A stretch of DNA of 64,000 nt from Strigops habroptila. Lineage: Eukaryota > Chordata > Aves > Psittaciformes > Psittacidae. Below, piece by piece: positions 1-10,770 of this stretch. Within the stretch, counting starts at the first letter, position 1, and every line of letters begins with the position of its first letter. The stretch is taken from contig NC_044301.2 of assembly GCF_004027225.2 (NCBI RefSeq), forward strand, positions 22,663,340 through 22,727,339. The letters run 5' to 3'. Below the pieces are notes generated by a model that was not told where the DNA came from, ran no database searches, and saw only the letters and a program-made list of their open reading frames with translations. The position numbers were made by a program, and so were the translations under genes.

Positions 1-612
1 GTAGTGGGAATATGATTTTCCATTCTGCCTGTTAATGTTCCTGCAGTAATCTGAGCATTTACATGAGTGCGGGTGGTTTTTAACACCAGCTGTTTTTCTG
101 TTTCAGTTAATGCATCCAGCATTATATCTACTTCTCCCCAGTCAAGATCTTGGCTTTTAATGATGAACTCAAACCTTTTACCACTCTATTGGTTTCATAT
201 TACTAATTTTATACACTCACACACGGGATCCCACCAGACATACTTACAATCTTTTAAAACAAAGACAAATTCCAGCTACAACAACAACGATTAGTATTAT
301 GACCATAATATATATATAACTACAACTCAGAATTCATCACATCATATTGACAATATCCAAATCGTCACCATATTCCAAATATTAGGTCAGTTACCAAAAG
401 CCAAACACAACCAATAACCCAATGTATACCTCACAAGCGCTAGCAGCGGGGTATACACCTATACCTACAAAACTTTCTCTGTCTCGATTTATGGGAGGCA
501 CCAAACGGGTAGCTCATAGGGTACTCTATTGCAGAATACCCCCACCACAGCTAGGGTAGCTCATAGGGCGCTTTATTACCAAAACACCCCCACCACAGCT
601 ATCCCTGGTTAG
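1..612 (-). mobile_element. ERV-C fossil, leader and start of gag (partial)
   Basis: Read on the minus strand, about 612 to 400 is the leader of an endogenous retrovirus. It contains the same roughly 50-bp units (core CCTATGAGCTA and AGCTGTGGTGGGGGT) seen at 3,240-3,370. Positions 190 to 1 translate into a capsid-like gag segment rich in ALTETEKQLVLKT. The element runs off the window's left edge. The gag style and the LTR found elsewhere suggest a class I (gamma/epsilon-like) avian ERV, but the class is tentative. It is broken and partial. Its end at about 612 meets a 5-bp filler and then the IST1 3' UTR tail, which is the outer edge of the palindrome. Confidence 0.75.
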
Positions 613-617
613 GGATC

Positions 618-700
618 CCTAATCTTTCCACACCCTTTTCTTTAGCCTTTTGGGTGATTTGTATCTTGCGGGTTGGTTCCTAATAAAGTCTGAGCTCGGG
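618..700 (+). pseudogene. IST1: Duplicated tail of IST1 3' UTR with poly(A) signal
   Basis: This is the mirror copy of 55,493-55,575, which continues without a break into the IST1 3' UTR on the other side. It carries AATAAA at 682-687, the probable IST1 polyadenylation signal. No IST1 coding sequence accompanies it, so it is a dead fragment brought along by the palindrome. That the AATAAA is IST1's real poly(A) site is inferred from position and spacing. Confidence 0.7.
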
Positions 701-936
701 AACAGTCGTACCTGGTGATACTTTTGCCGGGGGTCACACAGTGACGGAACTCTCCATGCTGCAGCCGCAGAGCGCCGGGGCCGGCAATGACTGCGGTGAC
801 CCCGCCCCTCATCAGCCTGCGGGTGGGGTTAGGGCGGGCTCGCTCCGGGTCCCCTCCTGTGTGCTGCCGCGCTGCTATTGGCTGGGAAGGTCCGCCCTCG
901 GCCAATCACCGGGGCGGGAATGGGGCGGTGGCCCGT
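700..936 (+). promoter_or_regulatory. DHODH: Relic of DHODH promoter (left copy)
   Basis: This is a GC- and CpG-rich stretch just upstream of the putative DHODH start codon. It has two CCAAT boxes in opposite orientations, ATTGG at 877-881 and CCAAT at 902-906, and no TATA box, as expected of a housekeeping promoter. It begins right after the IST1 poly(A) signal, so IST1 and DHODH were tightly packed tail to head. Whether it still drives transcription cannot be told from sequence. Confidence 0.55.
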
Positions 937-2653
937 ATGGAAGGGTGAGCGGTGGGGGGTGCTGGGTTGCTGCTGGGCTCGGTGCCGACGGCGGGCGACG
1001 AGTGGTTTTATGTGGTGGTGATGCCTAAGCTCTGTGCTCTCTCCTCTCTGAGGTAGCTCATGGGCTGGCCCTGCGCGCCGCCGTCCCGACGGCCCCGCTG
1101 GTGCGGCTTTGCGGCGGGCGAAGACCGGGGCCGGCAGGGGTGGTCGGAGGGGGCAACCAGGGCGCGGAGGGTGGTGGGGGGATCGCCGGTGGTGGTGATG
1201 TGGGTGGGTGGCTGAGTCTCAGGGTGACCTGCCGCGGTTCATGGGGTCTATGAGCTCTGCCAGCCCGCGGAGGATGCCCAACGGGGCTCCTGGGGTGGTC
1301 CTGGGTTCAGGAGATGTCCCCGGTAGGAGCTGTGGGTCCCCCGGGGCAGAAGGGACAGAGGGCAGGGGACCGGAGCTGCTCCTGCAGGGACTGGAGTGAG
1401 GCCCCAGCTCTGGTTCCCGGGGTCAGTGGGCTCTGGCTCCTGGCTGCCCGTGTGCGACCCAGCCCCTACCCTGCAGGAGGTGTGAGTGCTCGGGTAGTAG
1501 TTCTGCAACCTGGTGGGCCTGGTGGCTGGCTTCAACAAGCATGGCGAAGCTGTGGATGAGCTGTACAAGATGGGGTTTGGCTTTGTGGAAGTCGGGACTG
1601 TTACACCCCACTCCTAGGAGGGGAATTCCAGGCCCAGGGTGTTCCGGCTGGCAGAGGACAAGGTGGTTATTAACAGGTGGGACCCGAGGGTGCTGCTCTG
1701 TGGGGTCCCATGGGCTGCCTGCCCAGAGGTAGGTGTTTATTTGGGTGGTCCCAGTTCTGTGGTCTGTGCTGTGGTGGCTTTTGGGTTGGATGTGCTGAGC
1801 AGAACTGAGGGACCGTATGTCTCCCTCATGTTTCTCCTGTGTCCTGCTCAGGGCTTGTGGACACCAGCCTAGCCCTGAACCTTGCCTGTTCTGGTGCAGG
1901 TATGAATTCAATAGCCACGGCCATGCTGCAGTGGAGCACAGGCTGCAGGCCCACCAGGAGACACAGCTCTGGCTCGCTGGTGGTGAGACAAGCTTAAAAG
2001 CCTTTGCTCTTGGGGTCTGCAGGGTGGGTTTGGGGGTCTCCTAGGTAGGCCAGGAAAAGTGTGTAATGCCAGTGTCCAGGCACAGGAGGGCCCTGGCCAG
2101 AGCAAGGTGCACTCTGACAGCAGGATCCCTCTTGGGGCTGTAGCCTCTCCCCCTTGGGACTGTGACCAGGCACCTTTCTCCAGCCATTTTCTCTGTGACA
2201 GAGGCTATGTTTGCTGCTTTGGGTGGGACATGTCTGCTGAGACTAGCCAGAGCCGGGCAGTTTCTGAGAGCAGCCTCTGCTGGGTGGCCAGGCTCCAGTG
2301 GTGCTGGAGGTGCTGATTGGGACAGCTGTGGTGATGCTCCTGTGGCTGCAGGACAGTCCCAAGCCCACCCCCATAAAACACATGGGCTGCATATCCCCAT
2401 CTTGATTTTAGCTGGTCCTGGGGCCTCCTTTGTCAGGCGCTCTGGGCAGTGGGTGGTCCTGCTGCCCTGGTTCAGCCGTGTATGTGTTCCAGTGGGGATG
2501 CCCCTTGGAGTCAACCTGGGTAAGAACAAGAGCTCCACCAATGCTGCAGCTGACTACGTGGCTGGGGTCTGGATGCTGGGCCCTTTGGCTGACTACCTGG
2601 TTGTGAATGTGTCCAGCCCAAACACCCCAGGGCTGCAGTACCTGCAGGGCAAG
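937..2653 (+). pseudogene. DHODH: DHODH pseudogene, 5' half (left copy)
   Basis: These are first exons of dihydroorotate dehydrogenase, the FMN enzyme of the inner mitochondrial membrane that oxidises dihydroorotate to orotate in pyrimidine synthesis. A possible exon 1 is ATG at 937 with donor GTGAGC at 945. Exon 2 traces at 985-1,115 are out of frame (GDEWFY, then AHGLALR). The third exon (about 1,455-1,676) holds [21 protein letters not shown] and VFRLAEDKVVINR, with stops at 1,483, 1,495, 1,498 and 1,615. The fourth exon is 1,900-1,982 (YEFNSHGHAAVEHRLQA). The fifth, from about 2,490, has [10 protein letters not shown] and [14 protein letters not shown], including the catalytic-serine motif. 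It is cut after LQGK at 2,653 by an ERV LTR. The rest of that exon (KAELCDLLTK) is at 16,212-16,244 on the opposite strand. This copy cannot make enzyme. Confidence 0.95.
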
Positions 2654-3185
2654 CGCTCTGCTGACAGACAGGGTACACCACAAAGTGACCACACACTAGC
2701 TGTATAATATGCAGAGTTTATTAAACAAGCACACTAAAGCAAGCACACTAATGTGAATTAGGTAAATATCTCTCTATATATAGTGAATAAGTACAATAAA
2801 GCAAATCAGAGATATAGGTATATAAGTAAAGTACCAGAGAGAGTTAGCAATGCATTAAATCATTACCATATAGAAAGAACAGAGATTAAGAAGAAATACA
2901 TCACCAATTACCACTGAATCATCATCCAGGCCCACACTTCCAGCTGGGAAGCCCCGTTGCAGCCGATGCCAGGAGTCTCAGGTAATTGGGAAAATTCCTA
3001 CGCAGTGCGTCCACCCATAGGTGAGGCTTCTCCCATGGCCACAAGAGGGTCCTGCTGGCTTTATGCCAGATCTCTAATTGTTTACTCGTGGGACTGTGCA
3101 GTTTCTCATGGTCTTGCTGTTGTCCGTGCTGAGAGCATTGGCCTAGCGCCCCAGTGCAGCCAAGTATGAAGGTCATAGAACAGCT
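2654..3185 (-). mobile_element. ERV-A, downstream part of its 3' LTR (left copy)
   Basis: This matches the distal part of the ERV-A LTR at 16,245-16,975 in reverse orientation. On the DHODH side it is preceded by GCAAG (2,649-2,653), the 5-bp target-site duplication whose partner is at 16,240-16,244 (as CTTGC). On the other side it ends in CAGCT (3,181-3,185), the duplication made when ERV-B inserted into this LTR. It is a fossil fragment with the same history as the ERV-A body at 16,245-20,393. Confidence 0.92.
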
Positions 3186-3239
3186 TGTGGGATAATTACT
3201 GAATATGATTTTAGAAATTAAACTTATATTTAAAAATAT
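3186..3239 (+). mobile_element. ERV-B LTR, first ~55 bp (left copy)
   Basis: It starts TGTGGGATAATTACTGAA exactly where the ERV-B LTR starts (compare 34,611). It follows directly after the CAGCT target duplication in the ERV-A LTR. It is therefore the outer tip of the upstream ERV-B LTR, left behind when an inversion carried the rest of the element away. The match stops at about 3,237 and ERV-C leader sequence begins. Confidence 0.88.
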
Positions 3240-3372
3240 AATACCCCCACCACAGCTAGGGTAGCTCATAGGGCGCTTTATTACCAAAACACCCCCACCA
3301 CAGCTATCCCTGGTTAGCTCATAGGGCACTCTATATTAGAGTCCCTCCACCACTGCTAACCTCCTGTAAGAG
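3240..3372. repeat. ~50-bp tandem units in ERV-C leader
   Basis: About three imperfect units are each built on CCACCACAGCTA, then GTTAGCTCATAGGG, then a C-rich stretch. The same units occur at 500-612 and, mirrored, at 52,821-52,952. They are part of the untranslated leader of ERV-C. Confidence 0.7.
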
Positions 3373-4010
3373 CTCTTTTCCTTTACCGTTACACCTATAT
3401 AATATAATTCATAAAGAATACCTTATAAGAGATGGTCCTTGTCTGCTCCCGCACTGATCCGAGTGAGTCAAGGGGTCCCTCGGGGAAAAAATCGCCGGGG
3501 TACCCAAGGGAGCCCTGTTCTCAGTGGGTCCTGCAGCCGAGCAGAGAGGGTCCCATCTGGGGTGCCAGACTGATTCGTAGAACACGTTAAGAACTTGCCA
3601 ACAAAGTTTTAAGTTGACAAGCAGGTATTCTTTATTGTGGCACCAGGGTACACAGGGGATAGCTCCTCCTAGCGTGTCCCACCCAAGCATCAAACAAACT
3701 GTGATTATATCGTTGTTAATCATACATATTCATTACATTACATGCATATTTATGAAGTTACTTATACATGACATCATATTTCTAGATTATTCTTCCCGCA
3801 TGCGCACTCTATTATGGTAGCTGTCTTTGGGACCCCTGGTGGTCGTTTCTTCATCATCTTCCTCTTCATCACCCTGTCCTTTGGCTGAACTTCAAGTTTG
3901 GAAAGTCTTGTCATCAAGCCAACCGCCACCAGTCCAGTTCTGGCTGGTTATTGTGCACCTCGTTTCCGTTTCTTACTCCTTTCTATTGTTCAAAACCACC
4001 AAGCTCAACA
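3240..4010 (-). mobile_element. ERV-C fossil: LTR, primer site and leader (left copy)
   Basis: On the minus strand the LTR runs 4,010 to 3,571 (about 440 bp, TGTTGAGC...AATCA, with AATAAA inside). It is followed by a primer-binding-like TGGCACCCCAGATGGGAC and a leader that ends in roughly 50-bp tandem units (3,240-3,372). The leader overlaps by about 75-95 bp the ERV-C piece at 400-612, so the two pieces share sequence and did not come from a simple cut. It is probably class I, is broken, and has only its 5' end here. Confidence 0.8.
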
Positions 4011-6415
4011 TCCCATAACCAAGAACCAAAGCTGAGTTTACTTATTTACAAAAGATAATTTTTCATTTTGTATTTTCCTGTCTCATGTACCTCCTATATC
4101 TTCTCTCTTGGGCAATAAGGCACCATCTGGCCTACAATAGATCATCTCTAGAATGGCTGATTCCCTCAGGGACTGGATGCCTCTCTATCGTGGCCCATTT
4201 GGCTGAGCAACACATAACATCATCCTTAGAGGGATAATTTTCCTTCACAGCTGCCAAGAGCTGCCTCCAAAGGCTGAGGGCTTGTTTCTCTTTCGTAATT
4301 GCTTTCTCAATCCCCCCTTCCCTAGCAAGTGATCCCAGCTGCTTGGCTTCCCTACCTTCTAGTTCTTGACCATTGGCCCCATTGTCCCAGCATCGGAGCA
4401 ACCAGGCGATGATGTGCTCCCCTGGAAGACGGGTGAAATCTTTTCATATATTCCGCAGCTCAGTCGAGGTCCGGGATCGAGAAGTTACCTCTTCTTCTTT
4501 GTCTTCCTCTGATTCCTGTATTAATAATTCTTGTTCAGATGCTGGCCCCTCTAGTACACACATTGGGTCTTCATCTTTCTTCACTGCATGAGTTGCTCTT
4601 TGTGGCTCTCGTTTGCGTTTCCCCTTACTTATAGAGGCAACTGATATTGGCACGGATTTGTCATTTGGTTTATCTGCAATGTCTGTCACCGGGGTTGGAG
4701 TGGCTGCAGTGTCTTGCCACTAGGGTTGGAGCAGCTGCAGTGTCTTTCACTGGGGTTGGATTGGTTGCAACAACTGTTGTCAGAGTTGGAGTAGCTGCTG
4801 TGCTTGTTGCTGGGGATGGAGCAGCCACGTTGTCTGTTGCCTTGCCATCAGATCCAGAGACATCTTTTTCCTGCTCCTTACAGAACAAGGCTCTGTAGAT
4901 GAAGGCCAAGCCCCAGCACACTGAGGTGGTTTGTCCCTCTCTGGTATTGCCAGGATGACAGCACACCTTGTCCAAGTGTTTTACTAGTTTTTCTGGATTT
5001 TGCACTTGTTCAGGGGTGAAGTTCCAAAGCACTGGAGGGGCCCACTGGCCTAGATACTTGCCCATACTATCCCACACACCCTGCCACTCATAACTGTCCA
5101 GCCTCAGGGAAAATCTCTTGGTGGTCCTCTCAGATCGTTGTTTAACCTTAGACAAGACCCGAGCCCAACCCTGCTTAACTTTTGTGATCAGACGAAATAG
5201 AGTGTTCTCAAGGTGGTATGGCTGTGGGTAAAACACATGCAGAAGCATGCTGGTTCCCAGCAAAAAGAGTAGGCTGGTTTCAAGGGCGTTAAAAAGATAT
5301 TCAAAACCTTTACAATTCTCAAATGCTGCTGTAAAAAGCCTTGTGGGAGAGCAGAGGGTGTGAGGGAATGTCTCCTTCATAGGCTGACCCTCTGAGGGGA
5401 AAAAAGGAGGTATGATTGTTAATAATTCCCATTACATGCCTCCCAAAGTATAGAGGTGAAGGCCATGCTGAGAATGCATACCAGAGCAGTTTCATGATCA
5501 ATAATTCTATTGTATCACAAGCCATTATCATAAGGTACAACAAAACGAGAACCTTAGCCCAGGCCCCAAGCTGAGAAACACTAAAACAGCAAATACTGGC
5601 TGTAAGGAAGGTACAACATGCTGAAACTTTGAGACCAAGCGCAACAACACCGAGAGCAAATAAATCAACATTGCGACAAGTGACTATTAATCCAAAACAA
5701 TGAATGCTTATCACAAATATGATTAGACACACTCTGGTCAGATCTGTCATTATCTCAACCCTTCATGCCCCACGTTGGGCACCACAAAGGACTGTCGTGG
5801 TTTAAGCCCAGTCAATAACTCAGCATCACGCAGATGCTCACTCACTTCCCCCATTCTTCCCCCCCACTCCTGGAGCAATGGGAGGAGAATCGAAAGAATG
5901 TAAACCCCATGGGTTGAGATAAGAACAGTCCAATAACTAAAGTATAATACAAAACTACTACTACCACCAGCAATAATAATAATGATAAGGTAAATAACAA
6001 GGAGAGAGAATATAAAACTAAAAGGGGAAAAGGAAAAGAAAACAATAAACACAAGTGATGCACAATACAATTGCTCACCACCCACTGACCAATACCCAGC
6101 CCAACCCGAGCAGTGATCTTGGCCTTCCGGGTAACTCCTCCCAGTTTTTATACTAAGCATGACATGCTGTGGTATGGAATACCCCTTTGGCTCGTTTGGG
6201 TCAGGTGTCCTGTCTCTGCTTCCTCGCAGCTTCTTGTGCCCCTTCTCACTGGCAGAGCATGAGCGACAGAAAGTCCTTGGTTGGAGTAAACATTACTTAG
6301 CAACAACTAAAACATTGGTGTGTTATCAGCATTGTTCCCAGACTAAAGCCAAAACACAGCACTGCATCAGCTACTAGGAAGGAGAAAAATAACTGTTAGA
6401 GCTGAACCCAGGACA
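4011..6415 (-). mobile_element. ERV-D fossil (class II, ERVK-like): 5' LTR, primer site, gag (left copy)
   Basis: On the minus strand the LTR runs 6,415 to 5,793 (TGTCCTGGGTTCAG...ACGACA). It is followed by TGGTGCCCAACGTGGGGC, a primer site close to the tRNA-Lys type typical of class II elements. A leader and a gag-like region lie at about 5,750-4,130, with a membrane-rich start, a Pro/Ala/Thr-rich middle and a capsid-like end. The element stops where the ERV-C LTR begins. It interrupts DHX38. It is broken, with several breaks and no pol or env here. A solo LTR of the same family sits in an IST1 intron at 56,751-57,365. Confidence 0.85.
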
Positions 6416-6469
6416 ATGAGGCAATGCAATGAGCTGGACTGCCAGGATATCCTGTATCATACAAGTATG

Positions 6470-9400
6470 AACTCCTTATCGTCACTGTTCCCAATGCCTG
6501 TACTCTGCAAACTCCAAACAAAGGCTGTGAGGCACTACATAACATGTACAGCAGGGTAGTAAGCCAAAAGGTCACAGCATACCCTCTTAGGCTCCTTTTG
6601 CTCCCTGTGCTTATGCACCAATTGGCTGCCTTTCTGGGCTATGATGGACAAATCTGAGGTGGCATCCTTGACAGGGATGACTGGCTCTGGCTAGAGCAAA
6701 GAGGTATTGCTTCAGTACAAGAGCTCACACTTGTGGGGCTCCCTGCCATCAATGCCTTCAGCCACAGTCTCTACCTGCTTGGTGAAGACAATCCATTTAG
6801 TAAAGGCAGTACCAGGTTGTGCACCAACAAATGCACTTTAGCAGAGTTATCCTCCTCAAAATCTTCATCCACTTCAATCCAATGAACCACACCACTGGTC
6901 AGCATGTGATTCATCTCCCAGCACTTGTTATCCTATGGGAAATGACATATCAGAAAGTACATAGAAGCCCCAGAGAAAGCCCAAGAGATCACACACCAGT
7001 GCTCAGGGGTCTGGGCCCCACACTGACAATAAGATCAAACTGATGGTTCTAGCCTAGGGAGCCTGAAAGCAAGCACTAGGGAAGAAACAGTAACTGGAAG
7101 CAGCAGAGTACAGGAAACACAGACTGGCCATATGAAGCATATGGTCAACAGGACTGTCTCCAAGGAAATGCAGGACAGACATTGTCCACAAGGCCCCTAC
7201 CATACTCAGAACACACCAGGAAGCCGGGACATAATCCACTCGTGCTGAGGGCAGCAGCCCCCACCATCCACTGGGCCAACAGTAGATAACCCTCACAATG
7301 TAACTCACACCCCAGAACAGCAAGAGCACAGCCCTCCACATTCCTGCTGCCCTGGACACTGCGACCCACCACAGTCACTCCGGCTGCAAATTCTGCCCCA
7401 CACAGGAGACACAGGGTTGCACTGTCCAGGGGAACTTAACAATAGTTTCCCTGTGAGCTCTCACTCAGCCTGGGCCAGGACACACACTGTCCTTCCCCAC
7501 CTGACAGCAAGGGCTCAGCCTTCACTGCCAGCAAGATCATCTCTGGAGGGGCAGCAAACCCCACATGTTCAGAGCAGCCGACCCCACGTCTCGCCCCTAC
7601 CTCATTGATCTGCCGCCACTGTGCCGAGATGTGCTTCTGCCTCTGCTTGTGCAAGTGCTGCTCCTGCTTCTTCACGTACTCCTTGGAGGAGTAGGCCAAG
7701 GGGTTGTGAAACTCATCGTAGCCCTCGTCCATCATGTACCAGTCCCGGTCAGCTTGCTGGGAGGGGAGAGGTGCGGCCCTGAGCTCCGCCGGCCCCTGCA
7801 GCTCCCCAGGCCGGACCGGGTGCTCCCGCCGCTCCCCGTCTGGCCGCGAGGAGGAGCCCGCCCGCCGCCCTGCCCGGCACCCCCGAGCCCGCTGTCCACA
7901 CCGCTGCTCGCCAGCCTGCCAGCTCTCACCCCCTGGTCGCCTTCCCACTGCTGCCGCTCCTCCTCCGTCTCGAAGGCAATGCCCTCCTCCTCGTTGGCGC
8001 GCCGCCCTGGAGGGGCGAGCTGGTCAGTCCGGGCGCCGGCCCCGATGCTCCAGAGGAAATCCTACAGCACCCAACCTTGTGCTGCTCAGGGGAAGGGGAT
8101 CCCACCAGCGCCCAGCCCAGGCAGCTCAGCCCAGGCTCCTCACCTCTCCCTCTGGATAGCTGTGGTGTGGCCCCAAGGTGTCTCCAGTCATCAGCCCACT
8201 TGTATTTGTACGATGGGGTGGGCAATGGCATCTTATCTGAGTACCTGCTCCTCACAGACCTGAAAAACAGCACGAGGGAGGAACTGGTGCCTACAGCCAG
8301 ATGCAACTCTTACACACACCCTCCCCTTTCTGCAGCTCAACAGTTCGGCCCCAGGCACTGATACCTGTCCCGGTCTCTCCAGTCTGTGTCCCGCTGTGAT
8401 GACGGCCAGTGGCTGCACTCCAAGTCTCAACAGGAAGGCATGGGTGAGGGAGATTCCCACTGTGAGTGGTGGGCACTGCTGTAGCCACTATCATCTTCCT
8501 CCCAGCTGGAGCAAGATGGCATGGCTGTGTCTAGCAGAGAAGATAGAGTTTGGCACCTGATGTTCGAACAGTGACCCCCCAGTGACCAGGAACCACCATA
8601 TACCTTCTAGCAAGGAGCACAGAGAGAGGGTACCCATCTGCCTGCCCCCCCCCCCCCAAGAGAAGGGGCTGGCAATTCCAAGGAAAATTATCAAATGACC
8701 AAATTTCTATCACACAGACCCAGAACAGACCCCACTGCGCAGGGATCAGCCAGATGTTCACACACACGGCTGGTAGATTGTTCCCAGACCCAGGTCAAGC
8801 TAGGAGTTTTATGTTTGCCCTAACCACGAACATTAAAATATACAGGCTTTATGACCCACACTTGTCCTGACAAAAACAGCAGGAAACAACAACGACGAAC
8901 AAGTCCCTTCCTGTTTCGTCTCACACAAGAACTCTAATGGGTCCCACTCCTACCTTTGGGCCAATGTCTGGGACTCTCCGGTTTGCTCCTCCTGCTGCTG
9001 CGCTCCAATGAGCCATCTCTCTCTGACCTACTGCTGTAATGACTTCTGTCCTGCTCCTCTGCAAAAGGAAAGTGAGATCAGGTGCCCAGCACGCAAAGAG
9101 GTTCCCAAGTCTGCTGCAGAAACCACCACAAACATTAGCTAAGGACTGCAAACAGGCTGAGAGATGAGCCCAAGCCCTAAGCAGGAAGAGGCACAAAGGT
9201 CTTTAAGCAGTTACCACGTCCTGTTTACGATCATGGTCCCAATCCCTACCGCATTCCTTCTTTCACTCCTTCTCCTCCTTGGAGGAGGCAAAGACACCAT
9301 GGTCCTGATGCTCCCTTTCCGCTGCTGGCTGCGTTCCCAAAACTCCTCACTGACACCCCCTGTGTAGGAAGGTGTTTCCACATGGATAGAACGGTAATGC

Positions 9401-10213
9401 CTGGAAAGGCAGAGCAGAGAGAATAAAAGCTCAAGAGTGCTGAGGAATACCTGGCTACCTCTGCTATAGCAGAAGGTTATGGCTAAAAGTGCTCTTTCCA
9501 TTCTTTGCTAACAGCCCACCAGGTCTGCTGATGCTCTCACATGCACTTCTGAGCAGGCCACTGCCTCCAGGCATCAGGAAGCAGGGAGTCTCACAACTGG
9601 AATGGCTGGCATTTGCAGGCCTAACAGCGCCTAACAGCACTCTTACCCGTAACGCCCCAGGGAAGGGCGCCAGCAAAATAGCTTTGCCAGAGCTCCTCAG
9701 AACTACAGAGGTGCCCCTAGTCCTACCCCGAAGAGATCCCCAGCCTTGCCTGTCACAGGGCGCAGCCCCGCGGACGCTGACGGTTCTCACGCCCCATGCT
9801 CACGCTCGTTTCCCCGGTGGGGATCCAACGGCCTTGGAGCACCTGGTGCCACCGACAGCACCAGCACCACCCCGCAGACCCGACCTGTCCTCGCGAGCGC
9901 CACAGCTGCTCTGAACGGTCTCCTCATCCCCGTCCTCCTCGGGCTGCTCGCCTCGTCGCGGCCCTCTTCCCAGTCCTTGTAGGAAGAGACCCGGGGCCGC
10001 TTCCCACCAGCCGCCTCCTCCTTGCGCTCCTGCTGCTTCTAGGCCACCAGCACGTCCAGGCCCAGCAAGGAGGCCCCGTGGTGTCGGCGTCTTGAAGACG
10101 TGCTGCTCAGCAGCAGCGCTACCCTGCCGCAGCACCAGCCCGTCGGCCTTGGCGCCCGGGCTCGTCCCCGCCAGCCGGTGCAGCAACTCCTCACTCGCCT
10201 CGGCCATGGCCAT
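6470..10213 (-). pseudogene. DHX38: DHX38 (PRP16) pseudogene, 5' exons only (left copy)
   Basis: This is the mirror copy of the DHX38 remnant at 45,975-49,726, read right to left from the ATG at 10,213. It keeps the arginine/serine-rich N-terminal exons of the spliceosomal helicase and ends at the ERV-D insertion, so the whole helicase core is missing. It shares the in-frame stops of the right copy. It also has one extra G in the first exon (GGGGCC near 10,074, against GGGCC in the mirror), which shifts the frame about 45 codons in; that difference is private to this arm. Exon-by-exon details are given for the right copy. Confidence 0.93.
8649..8660. repeat. Poly-C tract in DHX38 intron (left copy)
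   Basis: A run of about a dozen C is mirrored by a G run near 47,533. It is a mononucleotide tract prone to length error and has no apparent function. Confidence 0.8.
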
Positions 10214-10599
10214 CGCCGCCGAGCGCTACCGCGCCGCGCAGGGAGGGCGGGTAGGCGCTAGCGGGGGAGTAAGCGCCGGAGCTCTGCCACAGCCCCGACC
10301 CGGCTTGCGGTTGCCTCAGCGACCGTAAACCGGCTCCCCAAACGCTGCCATGGCCGCCCTACAGTGCTCCGCGAGAAAAGCCACTCTAGCCACTTGCATC
10401 ATAGACACAGAGGCCGGAACCTATAGGAATGACAACCACCATAGAGTCCAGCGCCATTAGATAAGATGCGCTACCGATCCCTCGTCAGACTTCCGGCGTG
10501 GGGAAACGGTGTGGGGTCACGTGGACGCCGGGGGACTTCCGGGTCTGGAGGGCGCGGCCGGAAGCGAGCGGGCACGGCACCGGGACAGCCCGGCACGGG
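10214..10599 (-). promoter_or_regulatory. DHX38: Relic of DHX38 CpG promoter (left copy)
   Basis: This GC-rich, CpG-rich region lies between the DHX38 start codon and the CR1 fragment. It has several ETS-type CCGGAA/TTCCGG sites and a CACGTG E-box. It mirrors 45,590-45,974. In mammals this promoter is shared with TXNL4B on the other strand, but no TXNL4B exon is recognisable here. Confidence 0.55.
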
Positions 10600-10770
10600 A
10601 GGGAATCATGAACCAACCGGGTGGGAAAGAGCTTCAGATCATCAAATACAACTTTACCCCAGCACTGCCAAGTTCACCGCTAAACCCCGTCACTAAGGGC
10701 CTTGTCTACACGGTTTGTGAACACTTCCAGGGATGGTGATTCCACCACTGCCCTGGCAGCCTGTCCCAAT
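10600..10770 (-). mobile_element. CR1 LINE 3' end (left copy)
   Basis: On the minus strand this reads like the 3' tail of avian CR1 (core motifs CAGTGGTGGAATCACCATCC, then TTGGCAGTG, then a degraded TTGGACTCGATGATCT). It has no reading frame of its own. It directly abuts the haptoglobin exon and marks where the haptoglobin beta chain stops. It is 5'-truncated, as most CR1 copies are. Confidence 0.85.

Noticed and set aside
500-612. CRISPR-like or minisatellite array
   Set aside because: The two or three imperfect 50-bp units belong to the leader of an ERV, with no regular spacers.
618-690. LTR end of another ERV because of AATAAA followed by a G/T-rich stretch
   Set aside because: The same sequence runs on without a break into the IST1 3' UTR at 55,576 and beyond, so an IST1 poly(A) signal is the simpler reading.
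2654-3185. LTR-LTR homologous recombination as the cause of the inversion
   Set aside because: Inverted ERV-A LTRs do exist at 2,654 and 16,245, but the breaks lie in the ERV-B LTR tip and the ERV-C leader, with little shared sequence at the join.
7436-7948. A 170-codon frame containing DHX38-like words as a separate gene
   Set aside because: It merges DHX38 exon and intron sequence; only the part with [16 protein letters not shown] is coding, as an exon of the pseudogene.
10214-10599. TXNL4B, expected head-to-head with DHX38
   Set aside because: No thioredoxin-like exon was found on either strand; only the CpG promoter and then CR1 and HP.
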